This document shows, one piece after another, positions 42,823 to 51,119 of a DNA stretch of 64,000 nt; the stretch's first letter is position 1, and the number at the start of each line of letters is the position of its first letter. The position numbers and the translations under genes were made by a program. Under the pieces are notes generated by a model. That model made no database searches. It was not told the DNA's origin and saw only the letters and a list, made by a program, of their open reading frames with translations. This stretch comes from Betaproteobacteria bacterium (GTDB lineage: Bacteria; Acidobacteriota; Terriglobia; Acidiferrales; UBA7541): the NCBI GenBank assembly GCA_903970165.1, contig CAJCHZ010000101.1:1-64000 (forward strand), in the 5' to 3' direction.

Positions 42823-44505
42823 CTAGCGCGTGGAGCCGCCCGAGCCTGCGAGCAGCCCCTGCGAGCGGAGGATGCGGCGCACTTTTTTGGGTGAAATGGA
42901 AAGCTTCGCGGCGACGCGCGCCACTTTGCACTCTTCGCGCCTCCAAACTTTAGGGATCACGATGGCGGCGAATTCCTCGGTGACTTCCTGAAATGTTTTG
43001 CGGCCCACGATTCCCTGAGACCATTCACGCAGGGTCGAGTTGATGCTGCCAACTCCACGCAGCTTTTTGCGCAGCTCCTGTAATTCCTTCCAGACATAAT
43101 CGTGGCTCGCGGGATTGAGTAGCGCGTCGGCATCATCGGCGCACTTGCGCGCGGTTTCGAAGTCGCCGGAGAAATCGAGGCACAGCGCCAGCCCGAGGGC
43201 GAGGTAGGCCTTGGCAATGAGGCGCCGGTTTTGCGTGTTCAGGGCCGAACCGACGGCTTCGCGCGCGAACTCGCCGGCGCGCTGCGTGGACGAGGCGCCG
43301 CTCGAGCCCTCTTCAATCTGCTCTTCGAATTTCTGGCACTCGACCGTGGATTGGAGAATGCGCGCGCGGCTCTTCAGCACGCTGTCCTTTTTTTCTTCAC
43401 CCAAACGGTAGGCCGTCGCGCCCACTTCCGCTGCACGCTGCAACTCGCCTTCATCCAGGTAGAGATAGCCGTAGGTGATGGAAACGTTTCCGTTGCCACG
43501 GTGATCGTCGTAGCGGTCGTAAATCTCGCGCGCCTGCACGAGATGCTCGAAAGCCTCGGTGCGCAGGAGGCTCAGCCTTTCTCTTCCGCCTATTTTCGAT
43601 GGCGTGCCTTGCACCAGAGGCTCGCCTGATTTTTTCCGCCGCAAACGCGCGGCGTCCATATCCAGCTTTTCGCGCAGTTGGACGGCCAGCAGGCGCTTGA
43701 CGAAGGCAATATTCACGTAAGAACGCGCGAGATTGCGGTTGTACGGGTCGCGCTTTTTGTATTCCTCGATCGCCTGTCCGAAACGGGCCAGCGCCTGATC
43801 GTAGTTTCCCTGCCTGCGGCTGATGCGGCCGTAAGCCGAGCTGATGTTGCCGCGCGTCACATAGTCGTCGGTTTCCATCAGGACGCTTTCGGCTTCGCCA
43901 AGAAGCCTTGCGGCATTGTCCGGATGCCCTTCCTGAAAAGCGATCCAGGCTTCGAGGACGCGCATTACGGCCACCATTTTCAGATAGCCGAGTTGCAAAG
44001 CCATTTCACGAGCTTTGGCCACGTACCCCAGGGAATCGTCATAGCGTCCTTGCCGCCGCAGGCATCTGCCCATCCAAAAATGCGCGATGGAGACCATCTG
44101 CTTGTCCTGGATTTCGTCTTGCAACGCCAGAACGTTCTGAAAACGACGGACGGCGGCGGCGAACTCCTCTTCCGACATCGCCACTAATCCTTCCGCCATT
44201 TGCAGTTGGAGGTATTCGATCAGGGGGAGTTGATCGCGGCTGAGGCCGGAAAAACGCTTAAGGATTTTTTTGATGAAGTCCGGGCGCGCGTAGCCCATGT
44301 CCACCCACTGTGCGAGATAACCCAATAGTGCAGCGGCAGATTTGACGCCCGGCGAGCAGGCCTCGAACACTTCGCGGTGCGCATCAAGGCACTGAAATCC
44401 GTGATCGAGCCGCCGCGAGACGATGTCCTCGCGCAGTTGTTCCAAGAATTTTTCCGGGACTCTTGGCGGCTCCTTAGAGACGCGCTGTTTATTCGAAGGG
44501 GGCAT
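42823..44505 (-). CDS. TPR protein with C-terminal helix-turn-helix, probable regulator of malate synthase
   Basis: 560 residues, no signal peptide or membrane segment. Residues ~100-460 are TPR-like helical repeats (FWMGRCLRRQGRYDDSLGYV; AYGRISRRQGNYDQALARF; AYLALGLALCLDFSGDFETA). Residues ~495-550 contain WRREECKVARVAAKLSISPKKVRRILRSQGL, a Fis-like helix-turn-helix comparable to the DNA-binding end of sigma-54 activators. No AAA+ domain is present. It is divergent from aceB with a shared 180-bp region containing two CCGATTCGG repeats, so control of aceB and itself is a reasonable inference. Confidence 0.75.
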   Translation of the reverse strand: MPPSNKQRVSKEPPRVPEKFLEQLREDIVSRRLDHGFQCLDAHREVFEACSPGVKSAAALLGYLAQWVDMGYARPDFIKKILKRFSGLSRDQLPLIEYLQLQMAEGLVAMSEEEFAAAVRRFQNVLALQDEIQDKQMVSIAHFWMGRCLRRQGRYDDSLGYVAKAREMALQLGYLKMVAVMRVLEAWIAFQEGHPDNAARLLGEAESVLMETDDYVTRGNISSAYGRISRRQGNYDQALARFGQAIEEYKKRDPYNRNLARSYVNIAFVKRLLAVQLREKLDMDAARLRRKKSGEPLVQGTPSKIGGRERLSLLRTEAFEHLVQAREIYDRYDDHRGNGNVSITYGYLYLDEGELQRAAEVGATAYRLGEEKKDSVLKSRARILQSTVECQKFEEQIEEGSSGASSTQRAGEFAREAVGSALNTQNRRLIAKAYLALGLALCLDFSGDFETARKCADDADALLNPASHDYVWKELQELRKKLRGVGSINSTLREWSQGIVGRKTFQEVTEEFAAIVIPKVWRREECKVARVAAKLSISPKKVRRILRSQGLLAGSGGSTR

Positions 44506-44556
44506 AGAGCCAACCGGCTTTCCGCAGAGAACGCTGTTTACGAGGCATTTACAAGC

Positions 44557-44582
44557 CCGATTCGGCCACTCGTCCGATTCGG
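44557..44582. promoter_or_regulatory. Tandem CCGATTCGG operator-like repeats
   Basis: CCGATTCGG occurs at 44557-44565 and again at 44574-44582, 17 bp start to start. Each copy is nearly palindromic. The pair ends 10 bp before the -35 box of the aceB promoter, in the divergent region shared with the TPR-HTH gene. Confidence 0.55.
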
Positions 44583-44592
44583 ACGACCTATT

Positions 44593-44621
44593 TTGACTCG
44601 TCTTTCGGTTTGAAGTCTACT
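44593..44621 (+). promoter_or_regulatory. Sigma-70-type promoter of malate synthase gene
   Basis: TTGACT at 44593-44598 and TCTACT at 44616-44621 with a 17-bp spacer. The start of transcription would be about 58 bp before the aceB ATG. Confidence 0.6.
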
Positions 44622-44685
44622 CTACCGCAGACGCGAGTGCCCCAGTTGTATCGGCCCCGATTTCCGCCCCGAGGTGAAAGGCATT

Positions 44686-46296
44686 ATGGCAACTGCTGCG
44701 GCTCTACCGAAGTGGTTTGAACAGCCTGTACTTTTTTCGAATCGAGCCGTGCCGGTCAACTCCGTGCCCGAAGGTTTTGATCTGCGAAGCGGTCTTCCGA
44801 TGGGGTTTCTGGAATTCCTGGCGCCGCTGCATGCCGCGTTGACGCTGCGGCAGCGGGCGCTGCTTGCACGCCGCGAGCGCGCGATGGTGGAAGCGCACGC
44901 GGGAAAATTGCCGAATTATTTGCCGCCCTCCGTGGCAACCACGAATTCCTGGCGGATCGAGCTTCCGGCGTGGTGCGCGGATCAACGCAACCAAATGACC
45001 GGCCCCGCGGACGAAGCGGAGCTTGTCGTCAAAATGCTGAACTCCGGCGCGCCCGGCGTGATGCTGGACCTGGAGGATTCCATTGCCAACTCCTGGGAAC
45101 ACACGATGTGCGGCATCCAAAATGTTCTCGATGCCCTCTCGGGCGAATTGACTTACTACGACCGCAAGCGCGAAAAAACGGTGGAGATTGTTCCGAGCAA
45201 GACGGTCATTTTCACGCGTCCCCGTGGATTGCATCTGCATCAAGAGGGCGTTCTGGACGGCGAGCTTTTGCCGGCGGCGCTGTTCGATGTGGCGATGGTG
45301 GCGTATCAAGTGGATTTCGGCAAGCTGAAGCATCCGCTGTGCTTTTACATTCCAAAGTCGGAGGCCGCGGACGAAGCGCTGTGGTGGCGGGATCTTTTCC
45401 AGATGATTGCGCGCGCGAAGGGCGTCCCCGCGAACTCGATCAAGTGCATGGCGCTGGTGGAATCGCATCCGCTGGCCTATCAGATGGAGGAGTTTGCCTG
45501 GAATCTGCGCGATCACATTTTGGGTTTGAATCTCGGGCGCTGGGATTACATGGCCAGCCTGATTCATTTCAACCTGGAAAATCCGGAATGGGTGCTGCCC
45601 GACCGCAACACGATTCCGCACAACGTGCCGTTCTTTCAGAACTTTCGCGAACTGCTGCCGGAAATCTGCCACAAGCACGGCATCCTGGCGATCGGCGGAA
45701 TGACCGCGCTTTTCCCCAGCCGCGAAAATGCAGAACTCAACGCACGTGCGCTGAAAGTTCTCGCGGAAGACAAAAAAAACGAAGCCACGTCCTTGATGGA
45801 CGGGGCCTGGACCGGGCATCCCGATCAAAACGCGATTGCCGTGGCGCAATTTCCGGAGCCCAATCAGTTGGCCGGACGACCGCAGAATCAGGACACGCAC
45901 CCCAACTTGCGACCGACACCCGCCGGTGTTGGGAAGCGCACAGTGGAGGGAACGCGCGCGGCCATCAGGACCGTCATCCGTTACCGCAAGGGCGTGTTGA
46001 ACGGAAAAGGCGCGAGTCTTCTAGACGGCTACATGGAAGACCTGGCGACGGACCGGATTTACCGGCTCATGATCGCGCAGCGGTTGAATCATTCCAGCAG
46101 CGTGGAAATTCTGGATGAAGCGGGCGCGCCCGTGAGGCATACGCCGGAATTGATAAGCCGGATTTTTGACGAAGAACTCGAACGCCTGCTTGCGGAACCG
46201 GCGAACGCAAAAGATCCGCAAGCGGCGGAAACCCTGCGTGAGGCACGCCGGATCAGTGAAGAAATGATTCGGCTGCACGAATTCAATCCGGCTTAA
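44686..46296 (+). CDS. aceB: Malate synthase A
   Basis: 536 residues condensing glyoxylate and acetyl-CoA to malate. VIFTRPRGLHLHQEGV holds the catalytic Arg, MALVESHPL and GLNLGRWDYMASLIHF the Mg-binding Glu/Asp, MDGAWTGHPDQ is the family pattern and LLDGYMEDLATDRIYRLM carries the catalytic base. ATG 44686 follows GAGGTGAAAGG; a GTG at 44674 is the alternative. Isocitrate lyase is not in this window. A divergent TPR-HTH gene and operator-like repeats suggest dedicated control. Confidence 0.95.
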   Translation: MATAAALPKWFEQPVLFSNRAVPVNSVPEGFDLRSGLPMGFLEFLAPLHAALTLRQRALLARRERAMVEAHAGKLPNYLPPSVATTNSWRIELPAWCADQRNQMTGPADEAELVVKMLNSGAPGVMLDLEDSIANSWEHTMCGIQNVLDALSGELTYYDRKREKTVEIVPSKTVIFTRPRGLHLHQEGVLDGELLPAALFDVAMVAYQVDFGKLKHPLCFYIPKSEAADEALWWRDLFQMIARAKGVPANSIKCMALVESHPLAYQMEEFAWNLRDHILGLNLGRWDYMASLIHFNLENPEWVLPDRNTIPHNVPFFQNFRELLPEICHKHGILAIGGMTALFPSRENAELNARALKVLAEDKKNEATSLMDGAWTGHPDQNAIAVAQFPEPNQLAGRPQNQDTHPNLRPTPAGVGKRTVEGTRAAIRTVIRYRKGVLNGKGASLLDGYMEDLATDRIYRLMIAQRLNHSSSVEILDEAGAPVRHTPELISRIFDEELERLLAEPANAKDPQAAETLREARRISEEMIRLHEFNPA

Positions 46297-46351
46297 TCGA
46301 ACAAGGGATTAAACCACCCGTTCCATCGCATTCGCTTCCGAGAAAAGTGCT

Positions 46352-46377
46352 AAAGGGGCCGGAAAATGGCCCCTTTT
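46352..46377. terminator. Terminator between convergent aceB and the secreted-protein gene
   Basis: AAAGGGGCC pairs with GGCCCCTTT across a seven-base loop, ending in TTTT on the plus strand. It lies 55 bp after the aceB stop and 35 bp past the end of the convergent gene, so it can serve both. Confidence 0.8.
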
Positions 46378-46411
46378 CGCGTTTTGCAAGAACCGCCGCG
46401 GCCGGATGCAG

Positions 46412-46807
46412 TTAGTTGCTGCCGCTGGGGCTGGACGGAACCGCGTTATCGGCCGTCTGGATTTCCAGATCGTACGTCTTCCCGCTGAAGAAAATCTGCT
46501 TCAAGGAAAGAGTGCCGTCCTGAGCGTGCGTGGTTTCGTAACCATCCCTCGCGTTCGCGTTCTTCACCGAAATCACTTTAGCCGAAAGCGTGGCCACAAC
46601 GTCCTTGCCATGGATAAAGTTCAGCTGGACATTGTCCGCCGACTCCGTCCATTCGACTTTGTAATCGCCGGCCGGCAATTGTTTGCCTGCAACGGTGATC
46701 GGCTCCGTCAAATGGATCGACCGCTTGTTCGTTGTGCCCGCGAAGACGCTGGCGCAAAGCAGCAACGAACCTCCCAAAAATGCTGCAGAAAGCCTCGACA
46801 GTTTCAT
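46412..46807 (-). CDS. Small secreted protein of unknown function
   Basis: 131 residues from ATG 46807, with GGAGT seven bases upstream. Residues 1-23 are a signal peptide (KLSRLSAAFLGGSLLLCASVFAG). The mature part is a compact beta-rich domain (IHLTEPITVAGKQLPAGDYKVEW; VQLNFIHGKDVVATLSAKVI; IFFSGKTYDLEI). Similar short exported proteins are common in Acidobacteria. No enzymatic motif was seen. Confidence 0.7.
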   Translation of the reverse strand: MKLSRLSAAFLGGSLLLCASVFAGTTNKRSIHLTEPITVAGKQLPAGDYKVEWTESADNVQLNFIHGKDVVATLSAKVISVKNANARDGYETTHAQDGTLSLKQIFFSGKTYDLEIQTADNAVPSSPSGSN

Positions 46808-47182
46808 AAACGACTCCTTTTTCTCTTCTCCGGGATCCACGCGCTTTGTTTTGCGCGCCAAGCCTCGGAGGAATTGGTTTTCACTTCCTTACATTGGACT
46901 GCTTGAAATGCGCCGGCGTTACTTCTTCTACCCGTCAATTTTTGTTTGAACAGAAACCAAATTTCGCATCGAAATTTTTATCGCAGAGAAATAACGGATT
47001 CCGCCGTTCCCGCATCGCATAGAAGAACTTTCCTATAGAAAATCCTCATCCTTAGAATTCGCTGTACGGCCGAGAGATCGGCCCGAACCTGAAATGCGTT
47101 GCAATAATGCGTCGCAATAAATTGGACAAGTGCAACGGAACAGGCGAGTCATGCGGCTGCCGGACTCGCATATACTGAACAA
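46808..47182. other. Intergenic region without recognised gene
   Basis: About 375 bp of lower GC between divergent genes. Seen: GCGTTGCAATAA-like direct repeats near 47096-47121 and TATACT at 47170-47175, seven bases before the next ATG, which may be a -10 box of a leaderless transcript. No ORF or RNA gene is supported. Confidence 0.3.
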
Positions 47183-48112
47183 ATGAGCAGAAAAAACTTT
47201 CTTCGCAAACTATTTTTGTTTGGAATTCTATGCGCTTCGTTGTCGGCGACGGTCCTCTCGCAAGACGCGGACTGGCAGCAAGAACTGACCGTGTGGCGCA
47301 AGCTCCATGTGTCCGACCTCCTGAAGCCGGCCGGCTGGCTTTCGCTGACCGGTCTGGAATGGCTCCAGCCGGGCGACAATTCTTTTGGCGGCGCCGCCGA
47401 CAACAAGATTCGTCTCACCAGCGGCACCCCTCACATCGGAATACTTCGGCTCGAAGGCAACAACGTCCAGCTACTTCCACCGCAGGGAGGATTTCCGCCG
47501 GATTTCAATGTGGCAGGCGTGGCGGCAAAAGCGCAGCCTATCCCTGTGGACGCGGACAACGACAAGAACGCGCCACACCTGACCATCGGCACGCTCAATA
47601 TGTATGTCATCCGGCGGGCGGACCGGTACGCGTTGCGCGTGAAAGACTCGAAGTCGCCGACGCTCGTCGGCTTTCATGGGTTGAACTGGTACGAACCGGA
47701 CGCCAACTATCGCGTAAAAGCGAAATGGATTCCATACAATCCGCCGAAGTCGGTGACGCTGGCGACCCTGGCGGGCACGACGTATTCGCAGCCGGTTCCG
47801 GGAACTGCGGAATTTGTTCTGGGCGGAAAAACCTACCGGTTGGAGCCCGTTCTGGAAGACCCCGCCGCTTCGCAGCTCTTTTTTATTTTGCGCGATACGA
47901 CCAGCTCTTCGACCAGTTACAAGGCGTGCCGTTTTCTTTACACGGTGCTCCCGACCCATGGCCTCGATAAGCCCGGCGAACTCTGGCTGGATTTCAACCG
48001 TCTGGAAAATCCTCCGTGCGCCTATACCCCGTTTGCCACTTGTCCGCTCCCGCCGCCGCAGAACCGGCTGCCGATTCCGTTGCCGGTGGGGGAGAAGCGT
48101 TACCACGAATGA
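47183..48112 (+). CDS. Exported DUF1684 protein
   Basis: 309 residues with a signal peptide ending near VLSQDA. The mature protein has the DUF1684 pattern: WRKLHVSDLLKPAGWLSLTGLEWL at the start, LRVKDSKSP and FHGLNWYEPDANYRVKAKW in the middle, and DFNRLENPPCAYTPFATCPL with PPPQNRLPIPLPVGEKRY at the end. Biochemical function of the family is not established to my knowledge. No Shine-Dalgarno is visible; TATACT ends seven bases before the ATG. Confidence 0.85.
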   Translation: MSRKNFLRKLFLFGILCASLSATVLSQDADWQQELTVWRKLHVSDLLKPAGWLSLTGLEWLQPGDNSFGGAADNKIRLTSGTPHIGILRLEGNNVQLLPPQGGFPPDFNVAGVAAKAQPIPVDADNDKNAPHLTIGTLNMYVIRRADRYALRVKDSKSPTLVGFHGLNWYEPDANYRVKAKWIPYNPPKSVTLATLAGTTYSQPVPGTAEFVLGGKTYRLEPVLEDPAASQLFFILRDTTSSSTSYKACRFLYTVLPTHGLDKPGELWLDFNRLENPPCAYTPFATCPLPPPQNRLPIPLPVGEKRYHE

Positions 48113-48195
48113 GCAAACTATTTTTCGCGTGAGCTTCCTTCCAGAAGTTGGAAAAAGTCCGCAAACTGTCGGACAATGAATGCTGGACAGGAGAT

Positions 48196-48648
48196 ATGGC
48201 CACGCCGGAAGCCAATTCATCCGCAAACGCAAACAACGAATCAGCAGCGCGAGAGAAACTCATCGGGCTGCGGCTCGCTCTTTTAAAAGTGCACAAAACC
48301 CTGCTGGACATGGAGCGGCGCGACTACGAACGCGCCAACGGAAAAGTTACCGTGGGGGAGCTGTTCCGCCTGGTGATTGATCACCAGCAGTTCGCCTGGC
48401 TGCACAATATTTCAGAATTCGTGGTGCGGTTGGATGAAACTCTGGCGGGAGAAGAGCCGGTTACCGCCGAATATGTACACACCGCCGTTTCGCTCGCCCA
48501 GAAAATGTTTACGCCATCGGAAGCCGGCGACGCTTTTCAGAAGAAATATTACGACGCGATTCAGCGCGATCCTGCTGTCGTGCTGGACCACGCCGAACTC
48601 GCCCGGCTTTTTAATAACGAGCCGCCCGACACAAGCAACAATCCGTGA
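48196..48648 (+). CDS. Conserved hypothetical protein
   Basis: 150 residues from ATG 48196 (GGAG close before it); a TTG at 48148 is the longer option. Mostly helical, with LIGLRLALLKVHKTLLDMER and FRLVIDHQQFAWLHNISEFVVRLDETL. No signal peptide, membrane helix or catalytic motif. The GTG of the next gene, mpg, overlaps its stop, so the pair is translationally coupled; a link to DNA repair is only contextual. Confidence 0.65.
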   Translation: MATPEANSSANANNESAAREKLIGLRLALLKVHKTLLDMERRDYERANGKVTVGELFRLVIDHQQFAWLHNISEFVVRLDETLAGEEPVTAEYVHTAVSLAQKMFTPSEAGDAFQKKYYDAIQRDPAVVLDHAELARLFNNEPPDTSNNP

Positions 48649-49319
48649 CTCACCCTGGTTCGAAAATCACCTATCGTAGGATTCGCCGCGCGGAGCTTCC
48701 CTCCGGCACTTTGGAATTGGCGCGGTTTCTTGTTGGCAAGATCATAGTCCGCGAACTGCCAGCGGGGCGGCTTAGCGGGCGCATTGTGGAAGCGGAAGGC
48801 TATCCGCCGGGCGATCCTGCAGGGCACCATTTTCGCGGTGAAACTCCGCGCAATCGTTCACTTTTCTTGCGGCATGGACATGTCTATGTGTATTTCAACT
48901 ACGGCATGCACTTCATGCTGAACGTTTCAAGCGAGCCGGCAGGCGTCGGCGGAGGCGTTTTGATTCGCGCCATGGAGCCACTCGAAGGAATCGAGATCAT
49001 GCAGCGCAAACGCAAGGGAGCGAAACTTCTCGATATCGCGCGAGGCCCTGGGCGGCTTGCTGCTGCGCTGCAGATTGATCGGCAGCTCGATGGCCTGGAT
49101 CTTTTTTCGCGTGGACCGATCTGGCTTGGCCAGGTCACATCGGTCAAATTCGATGCGCAGGCGGGCGTAAAGGAAATCGCGGTTGCGGAGACGGTGCGGA
49201 TTGGCATCACCAAGGCTGCGGAAAAGTTCTTTCGCTTTTACGAAAGCGGCAGCCCTTTCGTCAGTGGACCCAGGCGATTGTTGGGCCCTGGCTCGATGCA
49301 ATCGAAGCGCGAGAGTTAA
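48645..49319 (+). CDS. mpg: DNA-3-methyladenine glycosylase (AAG/Mpg family)
   Basis: 224 residues. LARFLVGKIIVREL, GRIVEAEGYPPGDPAGHHFRGETPRNRSLF and YVYFNYGMHFMLNV are the conserved AAG blocks (catalytic Glu in VEAEGY), and LDIARGPGRLAAAL follows. It excises alkylated purines. GTG start with a 4-bp overlap to the preceding gene. Its last four bases overlap the convergent sigma factor gene. The window also holds tag, an unrelated enzyme for the same lesion. Confidence 0.9.
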   Translation: MTHPGSKITYRRIRRAELPSGTLELARFLVGKIIVRELPAGRLSGRIVEAEGYPPGDPAGHHFRGETPRNRSLFLRHGHVYVYFNYGMHFMLNVSSEPAGVGGGVLIRAMEPLEGIEIMQRKRKGAKLLDIARGPGRLAAALQIDRQLDGLDLFSRGPIWLGQVTSVKFDAQAGVKEIAVAETVRIGITKAAEKFFRFYESGSPFVSGPRRLLGPGSMQSKRES

Positions 49320-50083
49320 TCTCCGCAGGCGTATTCGGCTGGAACATTCCCTTGCAGATATTCTTTCTTGAGGGCCGGCTTGGCCGCTTGGGCGCCGCGT
49401 AACTCCACAACGTTCAACGTCCGTCGCTGCTTCTGCCGCAAACGGTCCCGCAGACCTTCGCGGAGCCTCCGATGCGCGCGGAAAAGCCGCAGCCGAACGG
49501 CCACCGTCGAAATTCCCAATCGCTCGGCAACTTCGTGCGTCGAATATTGCAGTACGTCGCGCAGCAGGCAAATCTGCCGCAGGTCGGGCGCGAGCCGCGC
49601 GATCACGCTGGCAATTAACATACGCATTTCTCGCCGCGCGAAACGCTCTTCGGGATTGTCCGTGCGCGCCGGAAGCCGCGTCCCCAAGGTTTCCTCGGGC
49701 GAGATCGTCGGTTCTTCGAGCGAGACGTACTTCCCTTCGCGCCGCTGACGAATCAAGTCGATCGATGCATTCGTTGTGATGCGTGAAACCCAGGCATGCA
49801 GATCATCCTTGGTTTCATCCTGCTGCCCGGCGAACTGGTTGAGCCGCGAGAACGCTTTGAGCAGCGCTTCTTGCCGGGCATCCTCGGCGTCGGCGGGATT
49901 GCCCGTCATGCGCAAAGCCCGGCGATAGAGGCCGGGCGCATAGGGAAGGATCATTTCGGCGAAAGCTTCGCCGTCGCCGGAGCGGGCCTCGGCCAGCATT
50001 TTCCGCTTGGCCGCCGCGAGGGAACCATCCGCGTGCCCGGGCTGGAACTTATAGGGTTGCAGGATAACGGTTGCAGCGCTCAT
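49316..50083 (-). CDS. ECF-type RNA polymerase sigma factor
   Basis: 255 residues from ATG 50083; a longer frame begins at 50122. Region 2 is FAEMILPYAPGLYRRALRMTGNPADAEDARQEALLKAFSRL-like (key part NPADAEDARQEALLKAF), with HAWVSRITTNASIDLIRQRR; region 4 is LAPDLRQICLLRDVLQYSTHEVAERLGISTVAVRLRLFRAHRRL. A ~40-residue tail follows region 4, longer than usual. No anti-sigma gene is adjacent. The stop overlaps mpg tail to tail. Confidence 0.88.
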   Translation of the reverse strand: MSAATVILQPYKFQPGHADGSLAAAKRKMLAEARSGDGEAFAEMILPYAPGLYRRALRMTGNPADAEDARQEALLKAFSRLNQFAGQQDETKDDLHAWVSRITTNASIDLIRQRREGKYVSLEEPTISPEETLGTRLPARTDNPEERFARREMRMLIASVIARLAPDLRQICLLRDVLQYSTHEVAERLGISTVAVRLRLFRAHRRLREGLRDRLRQKQRRTLNVVELRGAQAAKPALKKEYLQGNVPAEYACGD

Positions 50084-50122
50084 AACGCGGCGGAGAGTCG
50101 CACCCCGAGCGCCACCTGTCAT

Positions 50123-50419
50123 TCATTTCAAGCTATTGAAAAAAAAGATGTTATGGAAGGAAGTTGCCAATCCTAGGCCCGACGGACCGTCCGCTTGTGG
50201 GACGCGCCGTCGCGTTTCCGGTCAGTAGCGTCTGCTTTCGACCACCCCGCGATCCTGTTCTCGTCTTCTGGAATCCATCTCTCCGCGCCGCGAGCGAGGT
50301 TGATTCTCGTCCGCGGCACCGCTCTTCACCCACCGGAGATGCAGCGTATATCAGAATGAATTGAGAATGTGAAATTCCCTCGGTCACTCTTTCTGCGCGA
50401 AAATAGCAGGACGCGAGGC
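50123..50419. other. Intergenic region before the toxin-antitoxin remnants
   Basis: About 300 bp between the sigma factor start and the small antitoxin-like gene. No ORF of credible composition, RNA gene or clear promoter was recognised. Confidence 0.3.
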
Positions 50420-50602
50420 ATGCGCATGTCACCTCAGGATCTTCTCAACCTAATCTCCTCGCTCTCCCGCGAACCGCAGCAAGCGGTGGAAAAGTTTGTC
50501 CGCATCCTCAAGAAAGAACAAGCAGCCGGTATGAGTTTCCGCGACGCACTGGATGAATTTGTCGGCAAGCATCCGGAACTGCTTCGCCGGCTAGCGCAGT
50601 GA
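50420..50602 (+). CDS. Short antitoxin-like protein upstream of a doc remnant
   Basis: 60 residues, MRMSPQDLLNLISSLSREPQ at the start and FRDALDEFVGKHPELLRRLAQ-type helix at the end (last part HPELLRRLAQ). The size, helical character and GTGA overlap with the following doc frame fit the antitoxin of a Doc-type module. It is not a classical Phd. With the toxin broken, the gene may be a relic. A second Met two codons later is an equal start. Confidence 0.5.
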   Translation: MRMSPQDLLNLISSLSREPQQAVEKFVRILKKEQAAGMSFRDALDEFVGKHPELLRRLAQ

Positions 50603-50838
50603 GCCGCTATCTTTCCGTTGCTGAAGTCACCTAGATGAACGCGGAGTGGTTCGAAAGTTCGGTGGAATTCACGGGGCTTCGAGACAGCGGAGCTTTGCAA
50701 TCAGTAGTGGGCCGTCTTGAGACCGGCTATTATGCGGATGCCATTGAGCAAGCTGCCGCTCTTTTTGAGAGCCCGTCGCAAAACCACCTGTTTCTTGACG
50801 GAAATAAGCGAACTGCAATCCCTGCGACTGGCGTTTTC
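50599..50838 (+). pseudogene. doc: Doc/Fic-type toxin gene, truncated and interrupted
   Basis: GTG 50599 overlaps the antitoxin stop. The frame reads SRYLSVAEVT, then an in-frame TAG at 50632, then WFESSVEFTGLRDSGALQS, YYADAIEQAAALFESPSQ and the Fic/Doc active motif HLFLDGNKRTAIPATGVF. At about 50838 homology stops and another frame takes over. The N terminus is therefore split by a nonsense codon and the C-terminal third of the ~125-residue toxin is lost. An ATG at 50635 could give only a fragment. Confidence 0.75.
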
Positions 50839-51119
50839 CGGTTTCACTGTCGCCGGACTCCGCAGCTTACGTCAGAAGGTTTAGCGCGGAAGAGCACGCC
50901 CATGTAAGCACAGTATTAGAGAGCATGATCGAGGATTTTAGACGCACAAGAGAACTGGAGCAATTGAACGCAAACATTACAGCTTTTTATGACTCTTTGC
51001 CTGATCCGGTTATGCAAGAGCATGCCGCGTGGGGCACAGTCGGTGCATCTGGACTTGCTGAGGTGTTTGAATCTGAAATCGAGCCTGCTACCCCAGAGAT
51101 AGCCCACCCTGGAGATTAA
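50838..51119 (+). pseudogene. MazE/RHH-like antitoxin lacking its start, fused behind doc
   Basis: The frame open from 50808 becomes protein-like at 50838: PVSLSPDSAAYVRRF, a ribbon-helix-helix type beginning, followed by EEHAHVSTVLESMIEDFRR, RELEQLNANITAFYDSLPD and a C-terminal tail ending in PEIAHPGD. No ATG, GTG or TTG exists before 50925, so the normal start seems lost by the deletion that joined it to doc. Translation from ATG 50925 would give 64 residues, possibly the toxin-binding half. It ends directly before the MazF/PemK start, as expected for its cognate antitoxin. Confidence 0.55.

Noticed and set aside
44704..45900. 398-residue minus-strand open frame
   Set aside because: Antisense to malate synthase, no start signal and no recognisable motif.
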